Of a DNA stretch of 64,000 nt, positions 28,601-36,049 are shown one piece after another (the stretch's first letter is position 1; every line of letters starts with the position of its first letter). The DNA is from Atherinomorus stipes (lineage: Eukaryota > Chordata > Actinopteri > Atheriniformes > Atherinidae). The notes below the pieces were generated by a model. It was not told the origin of the DNA and did no database searches. It saw only the letters and a program-made list of their open reading frames with translations. Both the position numbers and the translations under genes were made by a program. The stretch lies in the NCBI GenBank assembly GCA_023101725.1, contig JALJCO010001181.1, forward strand, positions 248,001 to 312,000, read 5' to 3'.

Positions 28601-31600
28601 TTATGAATGAGTGGTGCCCCAAGCAAACCGAGGTAAATCACTACATTCATGATATTCTAAAATTTTGAGATAGGATATTTGAGTTTTCTTAAGCTGTATG
28701 CCATAATTAGCAATATTAAAACTATTTCATGTCTTTTTAATTGCATTACAGAAAATAAAGAACTTTATCACAACATTCTAAGTTTCTGAGACAGTCCTGT
28801 ATTTTTAGGGCCGATAACGACATTTTCTCACCAGCCTCAGCCTTGCTGATATTTGAGGCCAATACTGCATTTGACTCCCAAATTAATATAATGAAGGATA
28901 CAATAAAAAGTAATTTTACAACTCTTTTAATATAAAAAAGAACAAAACACTTCAAATAAATATATAAGAGGAAACAGGGCACAGTGGAAATATTACTGTA
29001 AACAGAAAATTTAAGGTTGTTATAACAATATACATACTGTATAAAGAAAGGTCTCTAAATTATGTCGAGTAGGGATATAATAACACACATGAGGTATTGA
29101 CCAATGCCGATACCAGCAAAAAAATGCAAATATTGGCCTAAAATATTGGCTGGCCGATGTATCGGTCTGTTCTTAGTGACACGATCAGGCAGGTTTTGAA
29201 TGGTTACAGAAAAGCTGGGGGTGGGAGCAGAATTCCCAAACCCCAACCCAAACTTGCAACACTTAGTGGTTTCCTGAGGTTATATAGTACCTTTAAAGAT
29301 TAACAACCGTTTGTTGTGCAGTGATATGACATATTAGCAGACTGAGTGAAGGGAAAATAGCTGATCAGCTGATTAAAAATATATATAGAAAAAATAAAAA
29401 TTTAAATAAATTAAATCTGTTCAGCAACAAACTTTGGCAAATAAACAGAAAACCCCAGATGTGGTAGCTTTGCTGCTGCCACCGTGTGTTTTTTCCTGCT
29501 GTACCTGCTCCTCAGGGGTGAGGATGATGGCCAGGTGACCTTCTTGCCTTTCACAGTACACCTTGCTCTGATACCAAGTCAGCATGTCCTCAGAGATGAG
29601 GTAACAGCTTTCATTGAAGAGATGCCAGTTTGTGGGGCACGCAACAGAGACCTTTGGTGTTGGTTTGATCGGAGCTGAAGAAAGTCACAAGAAAGGAAGA
29701 CTGATGGACAGTTCCAGAAATAAAAATATTCACAGATGCACATAAAATTAAAGCAGTAAAGAGCTAGGAAATAATTCAGTGTATTTTGTGTTTTTAAAAG
29801 TTATAACACTGATACTTGCTGAAGTTTTCTGTCCAACAGTAGTGAAATATATGTTTCTTTCTAATAAGTATTGACTGATATCCTCAATGTTCCCTGAAAT
29901 GTTGGGGTTTCTTTTTTTTACGCTTTTAAAATCTAATTTGCCTAATCGGTGAAGTTTGGCAACAAAAAACCTCATGAAGTACTACAGTGTGTAGTTTGCA
30001 ATGGAAAGGCGTACTTTTGGGGTTCGTCTTGGTGGCCAGTTGGACCAGCAGCTCCTCCTTCTCCTTCTGCAGCTGTTTTTTCTCCTCCTGCAGTTTGCTG
30101 ATGGTGGCCAACAGATCCGAGGTGGCTACATCCTGCGTCTGCTTCTCCAAGGTCCCTTCACCTTTTCCATCAGGTTTGTTCTTATCTGTGGAAACATGGG
30201 CATGCATGTTGGATGGTTTTCAGAGTGCAGGTTTTCAGAACATGTTTTAAAACTTGACCAGAGCAGCTTTTAACTTATGCAAACAGGTATTTTGGTGCAT
30301 CAGCAATTCTACAATTATTCTGGTAAAATTGGTAAACACAGCTAAATTAAAGCGGAGCTGAACTTGTACTTTTTCTTTGAGCAAAATTATAAATGGAGAG
30401 GTGTTACAGTATTTAAAAACCTCCAGGAACCGCCACATCATCAGGAATGAAAACAGAAGCTGTGCATATTATTGCTCTAAACTTTCTTTTGTATTAAAAC
30501 AACCTGAGACATTCTTTGTCAGTGTAAATATTGTTGCCTGTATTAACATTTGCAGCTGCAACTGATTAGCTAACTCTTTTTTATTCAATTATCTGCTTTT
30601 GTATTTGCAAAAGTGTGGTGTTATAACATATTAATTTAGTTTAGAAACATGGTGTCTAGAGCACCAAAGTCTGAACAGTGATACACCAACAGGTTTAGTG
30701 CTATGAAGTAGGAATACCATAAAATATTGAATTTTGTAGGAGAGTTTTCAGTCCATATCAGTGATTTCCACTTTGTTATGCTATCATTCTTACCCCCCCC
30801 CCCAAAAAAAGAGGAAATACAGCATTGCAAAAGTATTTACGCTGCAGCTAAAAAAAACAAAACGAAAAAAAAAAAATTGCCAAGGGAAAAAATGAGTAAA
30901 ACAACACCCATTTTAAAGTGGATGACATTATCCATAAAACTAAACAAAATAAATGAAAAAAATGTCCCAATTTGAACTTGTGCATTGTTTTATGTTTCCT
31001 TGTTTGGTGTCCTAAAAATGTCAACAGAATCCCATCACACTGTAAATTGCATTTTGACATTTTTGTTGTCCTAATGTATCATTGTATGTCGAATTAACAA
31101 GCTTCTGGTATGTTGTCAAAAATTAAAATACTTCATCAAACACATCTTAACACACAAAAAAGCGTTCCATTCAACTCAAAATTTCAAGGCAGCCATTTAT
31201 CTCATATTTTTAAGCTAAACATTTTACAGGGCAGTGCCAAACTTAGTGTTGAAAGAAAGTAAGAAAAGTATGAAAGTATCCACATATAAGAATAATATAT
31301 GCAATTTATGTATAAGATATCATTACTAAGAATAATATCACCTTAGAGGTTAGAGGTTGCTGCATGTCATTTTCAGTGTTTCATAGTTTTACAGTTTTCA
31401 TGGTTTTATGATCATAAAAAAGAAAATAACATTTTCCTTGCTTTAAAATCTTACAAGAAGTTTTTTTTTTAACATTAGCTCACAGATCCTGACTTGATGT
31501 CGTTGTGAGATTCAGAGGATGTTTTACAGAAATAAAACATACCAAATCAATCTTTTAAAAGGTCAATATTAACTTTCTTTAAAATGCCCTTAAATTCAAT

Positions 31601-34600
31601 TTCAATTAAAGCAGAAATTCTAAAATATAGTCTCTTTTAACCACTAACATGTAGAAGTATCTGCCTTGTAAAGTATGTAGAAAAAGGACATACGTGGTCA
31701 TGTTTACACCAGACAGAAATAAGGCGGATACTTACAGTGTGCAGTGACGGCTATGACGGCGATAAGCAGGACGACACTCAGTGTCGCCAGACAGATGGTG
31801 GCAAAGCGGTAGGGCCCAGGGCCACTCGACCTGGGGGCCACTCTGACTGGGTACACAGGGGGATCTGGAAGAGACAAGTGCTGATTAAAACAATAACTCA
31901 GGTTTAGGTTTGTGTTTGCTTTTTGTCAACTCATACACTGATGTAAACATGGTGGTTTGAATCTCAGCTGGGGCCTTTCTGTGTGGAGTTAGCATGTTCT
32001 CCCTGCACATGCGTGAGCTTTAACCAGGTACAGTCCAAAAACATGGGTGTTAGGTTAAATGGGGACTCTTAATTGACTGGGTATTCTTCTTTTAAGCTCT
32101 CAAGTAATATAATGACAGAACTAGAGATACACCGATCCAATACCCTGATCGGATATCGGCTCCAATATTGACTAATTAGCTGGATCGAATATTGGATGAG
32201 TGTGGCTGATCCAGTCATTACTTTTTAAATTTTTTTTATTATTATTAATATCATACACAGCGATACAGTTACAGCGCTTTAGTCACTTCAATTCTATGTT
32301 GACAGCGCCGGTTATGTCATCACGCAGAGCAGAGAAGCATTATTTATATCTTTTTGCTGTTAATGTACACTTTATTTGTTCATGAATAATATAGTATAGG
32401 GATGCATGATATTGGAATTTTGGCTGATATCAATGTGCCTATATTTTAAACTATGTGGCTGATAACTGATATTGATACCGATATTAAAGCTGAAAAGCAC
32501 GAGCAGTTATTGTAAATAGCGTTTTGTTATCTGTTTTGGACACTTTGAAAAATAAGGGTGGGAAAAAATATTGATACACTGACATATCGCGATATTTTTA
32601 TATGCTGATATCAAAACGATTTTTAAAAACACAGTATTGATCTATTTCACTTACAAAATCTTGCAACATTTCAGCGTTCTTTTACAAACTCTCACAACAT
32701 TTGGGAATTCTTGCAAGATTTTGTTGGTAAAATAGATGGATACAGCATTTTCAAATGTCAATATGATATATCAGCATATGAAAATATTGTAAGAATTTCA
32801 TGATTCTCGCAAGATTTCGTAACAGAACAATGAAATATTGCGAGATTTCATTAGTAAAATACATTGATACCATGTTTTTAAATGTAAATACATAGCATAT
32901 GAAAATATTGTGATATTTAGTCTATTGATATTTTTCCAAATCCTAGTCTTTAGAAGTTTTAAAGTCTGTAAAAAATAAGTTTTTGAAGAAGTTTTTTTTT
33001 TTAATTATTTTTTTTATTTGACTTTAGAAAAGTGGGTTGATCGTTTAAATATCGTTTAAATATCGTTTAAATATCAGTGGGGTGGCTGGTGTCCGATATT
33101 CAGTTTTAAGGCCAATATAGGCCGATACCGATAGGGGCTGATTATATCGTGCATTTCTATAAAATACATTTATATCGGTGTGAATTTGCTCCCTTTTCTT
33201 TAACAATGCTACATTTTTACGTAAGCCTGTGCCTTAGTAAGGAAGGTTCATTCATAAAGTAGTATCTGAAGTATTGGCCGAAGCTTAGCCCAGGTATTGG
33301 TATCAGATTGGATTGGGGAAAAAAACGATCGAGAATTTTTTGACACAAACAGATATTTAAATAGCATATAGGCACTTAGACCGTTCAGCTCATTTGTTTA
33401 ATTACTCTTTCTTGGTTAGTTTCCATGTGTGCCCTGCAGAATAGGTGGGAAGGAAATGACCTTCTGACTGTATTATAAATCCCATGCCCTGGAGTTTGGA
33501 AATAATAAATTTTTGAGAGTGAAAGACGGCTGATAACAGAGGGTTTCACAATACCAAGAATTGTAAATAAAATGTTTTCCTAACTGTTCCTTGCAGAGAA
33601 TAGCTTCGCTTTGCTGTAGCAGGTCATCGCCACGTCTCCATGCCTGTTCCAACATCCCCTTCCTTTTCCATGTATTAATGTTTCTTGGAAAACACTATAT
33701 GAGGAGTGGGGAGTGAGAGGTTGAAAAAGGAGTGGGCGCATAGACCTATAATGTGTGTGGTATTGTGCTGTAGTTCGATTTGGTTTGTGGTTTTGAAATA
33801 GTTTTTTCCTAAAAAAAGTGTTTGTTAAATTGTAGTAAACATCATTGACCTTGAAAAGACCCCCCTAGTACGGCTCTTAGTCAAAAGACGATCATGCCTA
33901 GCTAGTTGATATATAGTTATGATGGTTTAAATAAATATGAGTGGGCTTTTTTTTTTGCTATTAGTGTTTGTATTAGGGCTGATACTGTAGGGTGGGCGAT
34001 TGGATAAAAAATGTATCAAGATAATTTATTTTTTTTATGGTAAAATAAGGACTATAAAATAAGTATTTTAGTATTATAATTCTGAGAGCCTAAAAAAAAG
34101 GCTAAAAAGAAGTAGATGTGTTGTGTGAAAAATGGAAGGGAAGCAAATAATAAATAAAAGCAATGTATACGATATTATTTTCATTTTTTCTGAGGAAATG
34201 GGGATTGACGTTAAGCACGCGATAAAATGTCCTAGACCTTTTTAGCCAATTGAGGTTGATAGCTGAGGCGTAAACTGAATATGGGGCGACTGCATGACTC
34301 CAAATAATAAAAGAGGCCATGAGATACCTGAAGAGGCCTAAATATTAGGGCACGTAAATATAATAATACTAAAAGATAATAGGTTAAGAAGTATTTGTGA
34401 GTGGGGGTGGGCAACCCCTGATGGGAGCCGAAGCCGACATAGTAAAAGGGTGTAGAAAGAGATGCTATGTTTTAAGTTAGCGTAGGGTAACGGTTTTTTA
34501 ATTATAGAGTGGGAGGTTTTGTGCTGAGGGGTGACCCTTGTTGAGTCTTTTTGACACAAAAAAAAGAATCCTAAACTGTTTTTTTGCACATGTTTGAAGT

Positions 34601-35881
34601 GCAATAATTAAGATGTTGGAGGAGGGTGGAGGTATGGTATTAGGGAGGCAAAAGAGAGTGTGAGATTATAATTTGTATTCCTTCTCCAGTTATATGCTTA
34701 TGCTTTGTTTTCTAGCTTATGTTGTGAGGAAGGAGATGAGCATACCGGGAGCAAAAGGACAAAGGGAAATAAAAGAAAAAAAAGGAAAAAAAAAAGAACA
34801 CTAAAGCTATAAGTAATAAAGGGCAGGGTTAAAGGAAAGCAAAAGGGAGGGGTGTGGTGGGGGGTTGGTAAAGATGGTAGGTGGCGAAGAAAGTAAAGAA
34901 AGTCATGGGGTTGAAATTGGGAGAAAAAGAATGGAGGAAAAGTAAAGAAAGGGAAGAAAATAAAAAGAGGAGGAAAATGGGAGGAGGATTGGAAAAGGAG
35001 TTGGTTGTCTTAGAAAGGGCTGTGAGTTGGGGGAGGGAAGAAGGGGGATAAAGGTTATGTTGGGGGGTTTTTGTTTTTTTGGGTGGTTTTTTATCTTTTC
35101 ACCCCTGTGTCCCCCGGGGTTTTGTTTTTTGGACTTTTTTGTTGTGGGGGGGGGTAAAAGAAAATAGAGTTTCTTGTTTCACATTGGGCACTTTGTCTTT
35201 GGGGTGGTAGGGAGGAGAAAAATTAGGTGAGAAGCTGTGCTTCACCGAGCTGAGTAAAGCAAGTTGTGTGGAATTTTGTTTTGAAATAAGTGTAATAATC
35301 AGTGAAGCTTCAGCCTTTTTTCCTTTTTGGTTCTGGTTTCATTTTTAATTAAAAGAGTTGAAAACACTTCTAGTGTGACATTTTAACGCGTTTAAACATT
35401 CACTTCAGTCATTTTACTAACATTTTTTGGGTCTATAATTTCCTAACTTTTCCTTTCTGCAGTGTACGTTATGAAGACTTGTCTCATGTCAGTGAAATGA
35501 TTTGAACTTTGGGGTTTAAAAAAGAAAAGAAGGAATAAATACATTTGGTACATTTTTTTTAAGCCGAATTAATTTGAAGAGAAAAAGAGAATAAATTTGT
35601 GTAAAGACCAAAACAATTAAAAAATAAACTGAAAACTGAACGAAATTATGCAAACATGCACTTTTTAAATGCCATTATACGTTTTTTGTCTCTTAATGTC
35701 ATTGGAGCATGGATGCTGAACTTAAACAGTTTGAAGGGTTGCTAGTTAAAGTCCTAAACTTACCGCTGAGATGCACGTCTGTCTGAGCTGACTCGTATGG
35801 CTGCCCTCGTTTCCACAGGTTGGAGTACATGACACCGTGCTGGTTGACTATTTGACAGTGAAGAGGACCGGAGCTTCTCAT
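13446..35881 (-). CDS. Type II transmembrane C-type lectin (CD209/CLEC4-like), whole gene, six exons
   Basis: Six minus-strand exons (35881-35764, 31864-31736, 30185-30015, 29674-29505, 19071-18956, 13626-13446) have GT/AG borders and matching phases, giving 294 residues. Seen: cytoplasmic tail 1-59 with VMYSNL at 17-22; hydrophobic span about 60-80; Glu/Lys-rich coiled-coil neck about 105-134; lectin domain about 152-282. The domain has Cys152/Cys163, Cys180/Cys280 and Cys250/Cys272 in the canonical spacing of a long-form C-type lectin fold. It also has WKWVDD at 224-229 and EPN at 241-243, the family signature for mannose-type sugars. The usual WND calcium triad reads WYD at 267-269, so binding may be altered. 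Asn160-Glu-Ser is a glycosylation sequon. By family this is a cell-surface pattern-recognition or inhibitory receptor of leukocytes. The exon layout matches group II lectins, with the domain split over three exons. Whether it is CD209, CLEC4 or a CD72-like relative cannot be settled by eye. Confidence 0.88.
13755..14340. mobile_element. hAT-like repeat carrying a nested element (copy 1)
   Basis: The left end GCATGCACGATATAATTGGC is followed by repeated ATCGGCC/TATCGG words. A second element (13929-14241) is nested inside. The same outer sequence with the same nested insert occurs in the opposite orientation at 32398-33168, so the two spread as a composite. The right edge is unclear. Confidence 0.55.
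13929..14241. mobile_element. Nested hAT-like MITE, 313 bp
   Basis: The termini TAGGGGTGGGAAAAAATATT and AATATTTTTTCCCACCCCCTA are inverted repeats. The interior also folds back on itself: AAATCTCGCAATATTTCATC is mirrored by GATGAAATCTCGTGAGATTT. It is non-coding and has no convincing 8-bp target duplication. Confidence 0.7.
14728..14762. repeat. Short (GTATC)n tandem repeat
   Basis: Successive TCGTA/TATCG units run for about 35 bp, apparently inside a degraded transposon end. Confidence 0.7.
14827..14998. mobile_element. ACTGTCTCAGAAAATT palindromic repeat, copy A
   Basis: It starts GACTGTCTCAGAAAATTTGA and ends TAATTTTCTGAGACAGTC, an inverted pair. The interior TTCTTAAGCTGTATGCCATA and TTAATTGCATTACAGAAAAT are shared with the copies at 17389 and 19524/28646. 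This is a familiar dispersed fish repeat, non-coding, probably a non-autonomous DNA transposon. Confidence 0.8.
15499..15714 (+). pseudogene. Harbinger Myb/SANT-like accessory protein fragment
   Basis: An ATG at 15499 opens a frame reading RSPAFTPEER before a stop. In a shifted frame the sequence continues with SLIEEVAGKKSILFGG and AKARAWQSI. FTPEE...L.EEV...K.ILFG...KA.AW is the pattern of the Myb/SANT-like protein encoded by fish Harbinger transposons, which helps the transposase bind DNA and enter the nucleus. It runs opposite to the transposase fragment and overlaps its far end, so an internal deletion has pushed the two together. Confidence 0.7.
15663..16035 (-). pseudogene. HARBI1-like transposase, N-terminal fragment, frameshifted
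   Basis: From an ATG at 16035 one frame reads MAALQQILVANQQRRRRR and continues to a point near the sequence HFSPLDVL. The family sequence then continues in another frame (15929 downward) as RLPRDEIERIIQIVAPHI, then NFALSPEVQCLAALRFYAVG and GLSKASVSVAH. That run of motifs is the N-terminal helical region of HARBI1-type DDE transposases. The reading frame therefore breaks at about 15930. Homology stops near 15690, and the catalytic DDE domain (normally a further 200 or so residues) is absent. This is a dead fragment. Confidence 0.82.
17389..17569. mobile_element. ACTGTCTCAGAAAATT palindromic repeat, copy B
   Basis: This is the best-preserved copy. It begins ACAGGACTGTCTCAGAAAAT and ends ATTTTCTGAGACAGTCCTGT, a near-perfect inverted repeat about 180 bp apart. 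The orientation of its interior is opposite to copy A. Non-coding. Confidence 0.85.
18374..18859. mobile_element. hAT-like non-autonomous element with 8-bp target duplication
   Basis: The ends TAGGGATGCTGATATT and GATACCACACATCTCTA are imperfect inverted repeats. The flanks ATTTTGAG (18366-18373) and ATTTAGAG (18860-18867) match at 7 of 8 bases. The 486-bp interior includes TTTTAAGGCCAATATC, a word shared with the hAT-like repeats at 14 and 33 kb. It ends about 100 bp from lectin exon 5. Confidence 0.72.
18956..19071 (-). CDS. C-type lectin exon 5 (middle of lectin domain)
   Basis: The acceptor CCCAG precedes 19071 and the donor GTAAG lies at 18955-18951. The 116-bp exon is phase 0 to phase 2. 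It encodes FWFGITDGETEDVWKWVDDT, which matches the conserved FWIGL..E..WKWVDGT core of C-type lectin domains. It lies about 480 bp from the left LTR of the retroelement. Confidence 0.92.
19209..19232 (+). repeat. (GT)n microsatellite
   Basis: An uninterrupted run of about ten GT units. Confidence 0.9.
19524..19550. mobile_element. ACTGTCTCAGAAAATT repeat, copy C, left part
   Basis: AGGACTGTCTCCGAAAATTAG ends in TTCA directly at the left LTR. The rest of the copy resumes at 28646 after the retroelement, so the LTR element landed inside this repeat. Confidence 0.85.
19551..21470 (+). repeat. 5' LTR
   Basis: The LTR has TG...CA termini. It matches 26712-28645 throughout, apart from a 14-base TATA-rich insertion in the right copy, two single-base length changes and about three substitutions. 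At 1.9 kb it is long. A short frame of about 92 codons at its start is also present in the other LTR, with no recognisable product. Confidence 0.95.
21471..22861 (+). other. Leader region of the LTR element
   Basis: About 1.4 kb between the left LTR and the gag start. Only short frames are present. It is more GC-rich than the flanks, and packaging or translation-control elements would be expected here, but none can be named by eye. Confidence 0.5.
21474..21493 (+). other. Candidate primer-binding site of the LTR element
   Basis: Four to five bases after the left LTR the sequence reads TGGTGCCGTCCGTGCGAGG. A TGG start just inside the LTR is where the tRNA primer normally anneals. I could not match it confidently to a particular tRNA. 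Confidence 0.5.
22862..25330 (+). CDS. Gag-protease polyprotein of LTR retroelement
   Basis: An 822-codon open frame. The first 110 or so residues are rich in Glu, Leu, Gln and Arg in a coiled-coil pattern. Residues about 155-340 resemble a retrotransposon capsid (runs such as FDPQVHGAHDTRSYL and REWAATAFQKHK). Residues about 375-450 are rich in Arg, Ser, Pro and Gln and probably bind nucleic acid; there is no CCHC zinc knuckle. Residues about 575-700 resemble a retropepsin, with ALLDTAADITLMS in place of the usual DTG and LLGKDVID near the end. The catalytic triplet is Asp-Thr-Ala, seen in many retroviral proteases. The start is the first ATG of a frame that stays open for 2.4 kb. It ends in a 15-base tandem repeat where a one-base offset shifts the frame. 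Confidence 0.87.
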   Translation: MTLAASLTNLSLQREALDVEQHALIALTEQAAQKIEELNTEISMFERHLESKQTRIQVLEEQLYEARRKFEGIEKHCNTLAGQLQSVTDELHAERMKVKDLENERKVGLPINLDVFGSPVHSGRLSPNNPFRDEGRTISSHRQDPPPRSLPLHHDLGPSDLELAKIAKNVNRFDPQVHGAHDTRSYLRDIEFHLRKYPHASVTDRIYLIKLTSSREVSRFLDRQPDSMMTNYDELCKALEEEFSSDLVQSGLTAAMLIKQGRSEPPQEYYHRLRQAFFGSQNYQDMESNSSFKSLFMNNLHPATSRFLGVLGNPMTSTTRQLREWAATAFQKHKQSKHQESGDVFSIDTKSHHLELEGTKTGPSLSDNSLKNRNQPRSKHSQRRESSQARWTDRDQHFSPREPQSPPGRKFPSQRNRQFQTGNSRNSYRNPPRERSPPPHYQNAGKSQETHNKFPEPDTRSSEKEELLSQDDINTLQSLLQKLSGKLKKEGPDILSISTVSKVSTGHPDLSCSPETQQVDKYDDSVNPDSATDSGTNPRRGGVTIPTSASDPIQTDKHTHADMVSATPPFQQLLCSLTEKGRQKKKFYLPLTLENMIKCEALLDTAADITLMSASLFHQLESAAHQACRNLKLQPCDLEARSYAAPNVTLSARALIQLTIGPKTLVHPVYISPLDTFSFLLGKDVIDRLLPLIDVKNLKMWTQVQKPLPLSPHDEADCGCYVLDAVKHNDTKSSVVSTLSKQAPQEEHALTDQTDRAEPTPILSLTTERDTFTSASQPSPMSEAASPPEPEGKLRFVQLTPAACQLADADHANTDHANTRPC
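25331..25763 (+). pseudogene. Out-of-phase continuation of the gag-protease frame
   Basis: After the stop, a second open frame (usable from 25293) continues with similar Pro/Thr/Ala/Val-rich composition. The two frames meet in three 15-base units (CTGACCATGCTAACA type, 25287-25331). The third unit has one extra C, which accounts for the offset. It could be a chance insertion or a frameshift site. The second frame runs on to a poly-G tract (25720-25729). No polymerase motif (YxDD, DDE or HHCC) follows. Confidence 0.55.
25764..26711 (+). other. Non-coding 3' interior of the LTR element
   Basis: No open frame of note. It contains G-rich tracts at about 25720-25729 and 25879-25885, the latter preceded by ACAAA, which look like polypurine tracts left from a larger ancestor. 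A polymerase gene would be expected here in a complete element. Confidence 0.6.
26712..28645 (+). repeat. 3' LTR
   Basis: It starts TGTTGTGATCC just after a purine run (AGTGGGGGA, 26702-26710), a likely polypurine priming tract, and ends ACTACA. The extra TTATATATATAA-type stretch at about 27255-27268 is absent from the left LTR. Confidence 0.95.
28646..28799. mobile_element. ACTGTCTCAGAAAATT repeat, copy C, right part
   Basis: It starts with TTCA, repeating the last four bases before the left LTR, and continues through the shared interior to TTTCTGAGACAGTCCTG. Joined with 19524-19550 it makes a full-length copy. Confidence 0.85.
28800..29500. other. Degraded hAT-like fragments, no gene
   Basis: TAGGGCCGATAACG (about 28806), GATATTTGAGGCCAATA and GTAGGGATATAATA...GATGTATCGGTCT (about 29070-29170) are words from the same TATCGG-rich hAT-like families as at 14 and 33 kb. 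The edges cannot be placed. Confidence 0.4.
29505..29674 (-). CDS. C-type lectin exon 4 (first part of lectin domain)
   Basis: The 170-bp exon runs from phase 1 to phase 0, with donor GTACAG at 29504-29499. It encodes the start of the lectin fold: CPTNWHLFNESCYLIS, then a conserved Cys (YCERQEGHLAII) and an acidic end (TPEEQ). It is followed by a 10.4-kb intron that holds the LTR retroelement. Confidence 0.92.
30015..30185 (-). CDS. C-type lectin exon 3 (coiled-coil neck)
   Basis: The acceptor is TTCCACAG above 30185 and the donor GTACGC at 30014-30009. The 171-bp exon is phase 1 to phase 1. It encodes a heptad-like Glu/Lys/Gln/Leu-rich stretch (LQEEKKQLQKEKEELLVQL), expected to oligomerise the receptor stalk as in other group II lectins. 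Confidence 0.87.
31736..31864 (-). CDS. C-type lectin exon 2 (transmembrane segment)
   Basis: The acceptor TTCCAG lies just above 31864 and the donor GTAAG at 31735-31731. The exon is 129 bp, phase 1 to phase 1. It encodes a Pro/Arg-rich juxtamembrane stretch followed by about 21 hydrophobic residues starting FATICLATLSVV. There is no cleavable signal peptide, so the orientation is type II. Confidence 0.88.
31940..32090. repeat. Fragment of a common fish interspersed repeat
   Basis: CTGTGTGGAGTTAGCATGTT, followed by CTCCCTGCACATGCGTGAGC and later CAGTCCAAAAACATGGGTGT, is a block I recognise as very widespread in fish genomes. It is truncated and non-coding here. Confidence 0.55.
32398..33168. 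mobile_element. hAT-like repeat carrying a nested element (copy 2)
   Basis: The ends TAGGGATGCATGATATTGG and ATTATATCGTGCATTTCTA are inverted. The right half (GGTGTCCGATATTCAGTTTTAAGG) is the reverse complement of the left half of copy 1 at 13.76 kb. The nested insert, GGGTGGGAAAAAATATTGAT to ATATTTTTCCAAATCCTA, sits at the same junction as in copy 1. Confidence 0.6.
33042..33076. repeat. Three-unit TATCGTTTAAA tandem repeat
   Basis: ATCGTTTAAAT repeats three times head to tail inside the hAT-like repeat. Confidence 0.7.
33660..35240. other. C-poor, purine-rich intronic block
   Basis: Within lectin intron 1 the plus strand is almost without C (none in 34921-34980, two in 34861-34920) and rich in G and A. 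It becomes G/T-rich with long homopolymers toward 35150. No exon or known repeat is seen. It could be real strand asymmetry or poor-quality assembly. Confidence 0.6.
35764..35881 (-). CDS. C-type lectin exon 1 (start codon, cytoplasmic tail)
   Basis: The ATG is at 35881-35879, followed by 39 codons and one base before a GTAAG donor (35763-35759). The tail carries VMYSNL at residues 17-22. This fits the ITIM consensus (V/I/L/S)xYxx(L/V/I) and also contains a YxxPhi endocytosis motif. I chose this start because it is the first ATG of an open exon whose phase-1 donor fits the transmembrane exon. No TATA box is obvious in the 150 bases upstream. Confidence 0.82.
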
Positions 35882-36025
35882 GGAGTGACAGAACTTTTCA
35901 CTTCACCGCCCCTGACTTGAAACAAACCCGGGAGACAGTCGCACTTCCGGTAATGACAACAGAGGAAATATCAGTGGGAAAAAAGGGAAGCGTGGAGCTG
36001 TCACGCACAGTTTGAATAAAATAAG

Positions 36026-36046
36026 TAAATAAATAAATAAATATAA
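36026..36046. repeat. (AAAT)n microsatellite
   Basis: Five or so AAAT units just upstream of lectin exon 1. Confidence 0.8.
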
Positions 36047-36049
36047 TAC

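Larger units (their letters stand above)
19551..28645 (+). mobile_element. LTR retroelement, gag-protease only, 9.1 kb
   Basis: Long terminal repeats of 1920 and 1934 bp begin TGTTGTGATCC and end ACTACA. Both sides carry the 4-bp target duplication TTCA (19547-19550 and 28646-28649). The 5.2-kb interior encodes one long gag-protease frame and a shorter continuation, but I see no reverse transcriptase, RNase H, integrase or envelope. The element would therefore need polymerase from a relative. By eye the two LTRs differ by only three substitutions and three length changes, which points to recent insertion. It lies in intron 4 of the lectin gene in the opposite transcriptional direction. Whether it belongs to the Gypsy-like or the retrovirus-like group is not settled. 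Confidence 0.93.
32123..33340. mobile_element. Outer hAT-like element with two further nested elements
   Basis: The left part reads TAGAGATACACCGATCCAAT followed by GATCGGATATCGGC. The right part has TATTGGCCGAAGC and GGTATTGGTATCAG, the usual two ends of a fish hAT-like repeat. Between them lies a different hAT-like repeat (32398-33168), which itself contains the MITE also seen at 13929. This makes a three-level nest in lectin intron 1. Confidence 0.5.
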
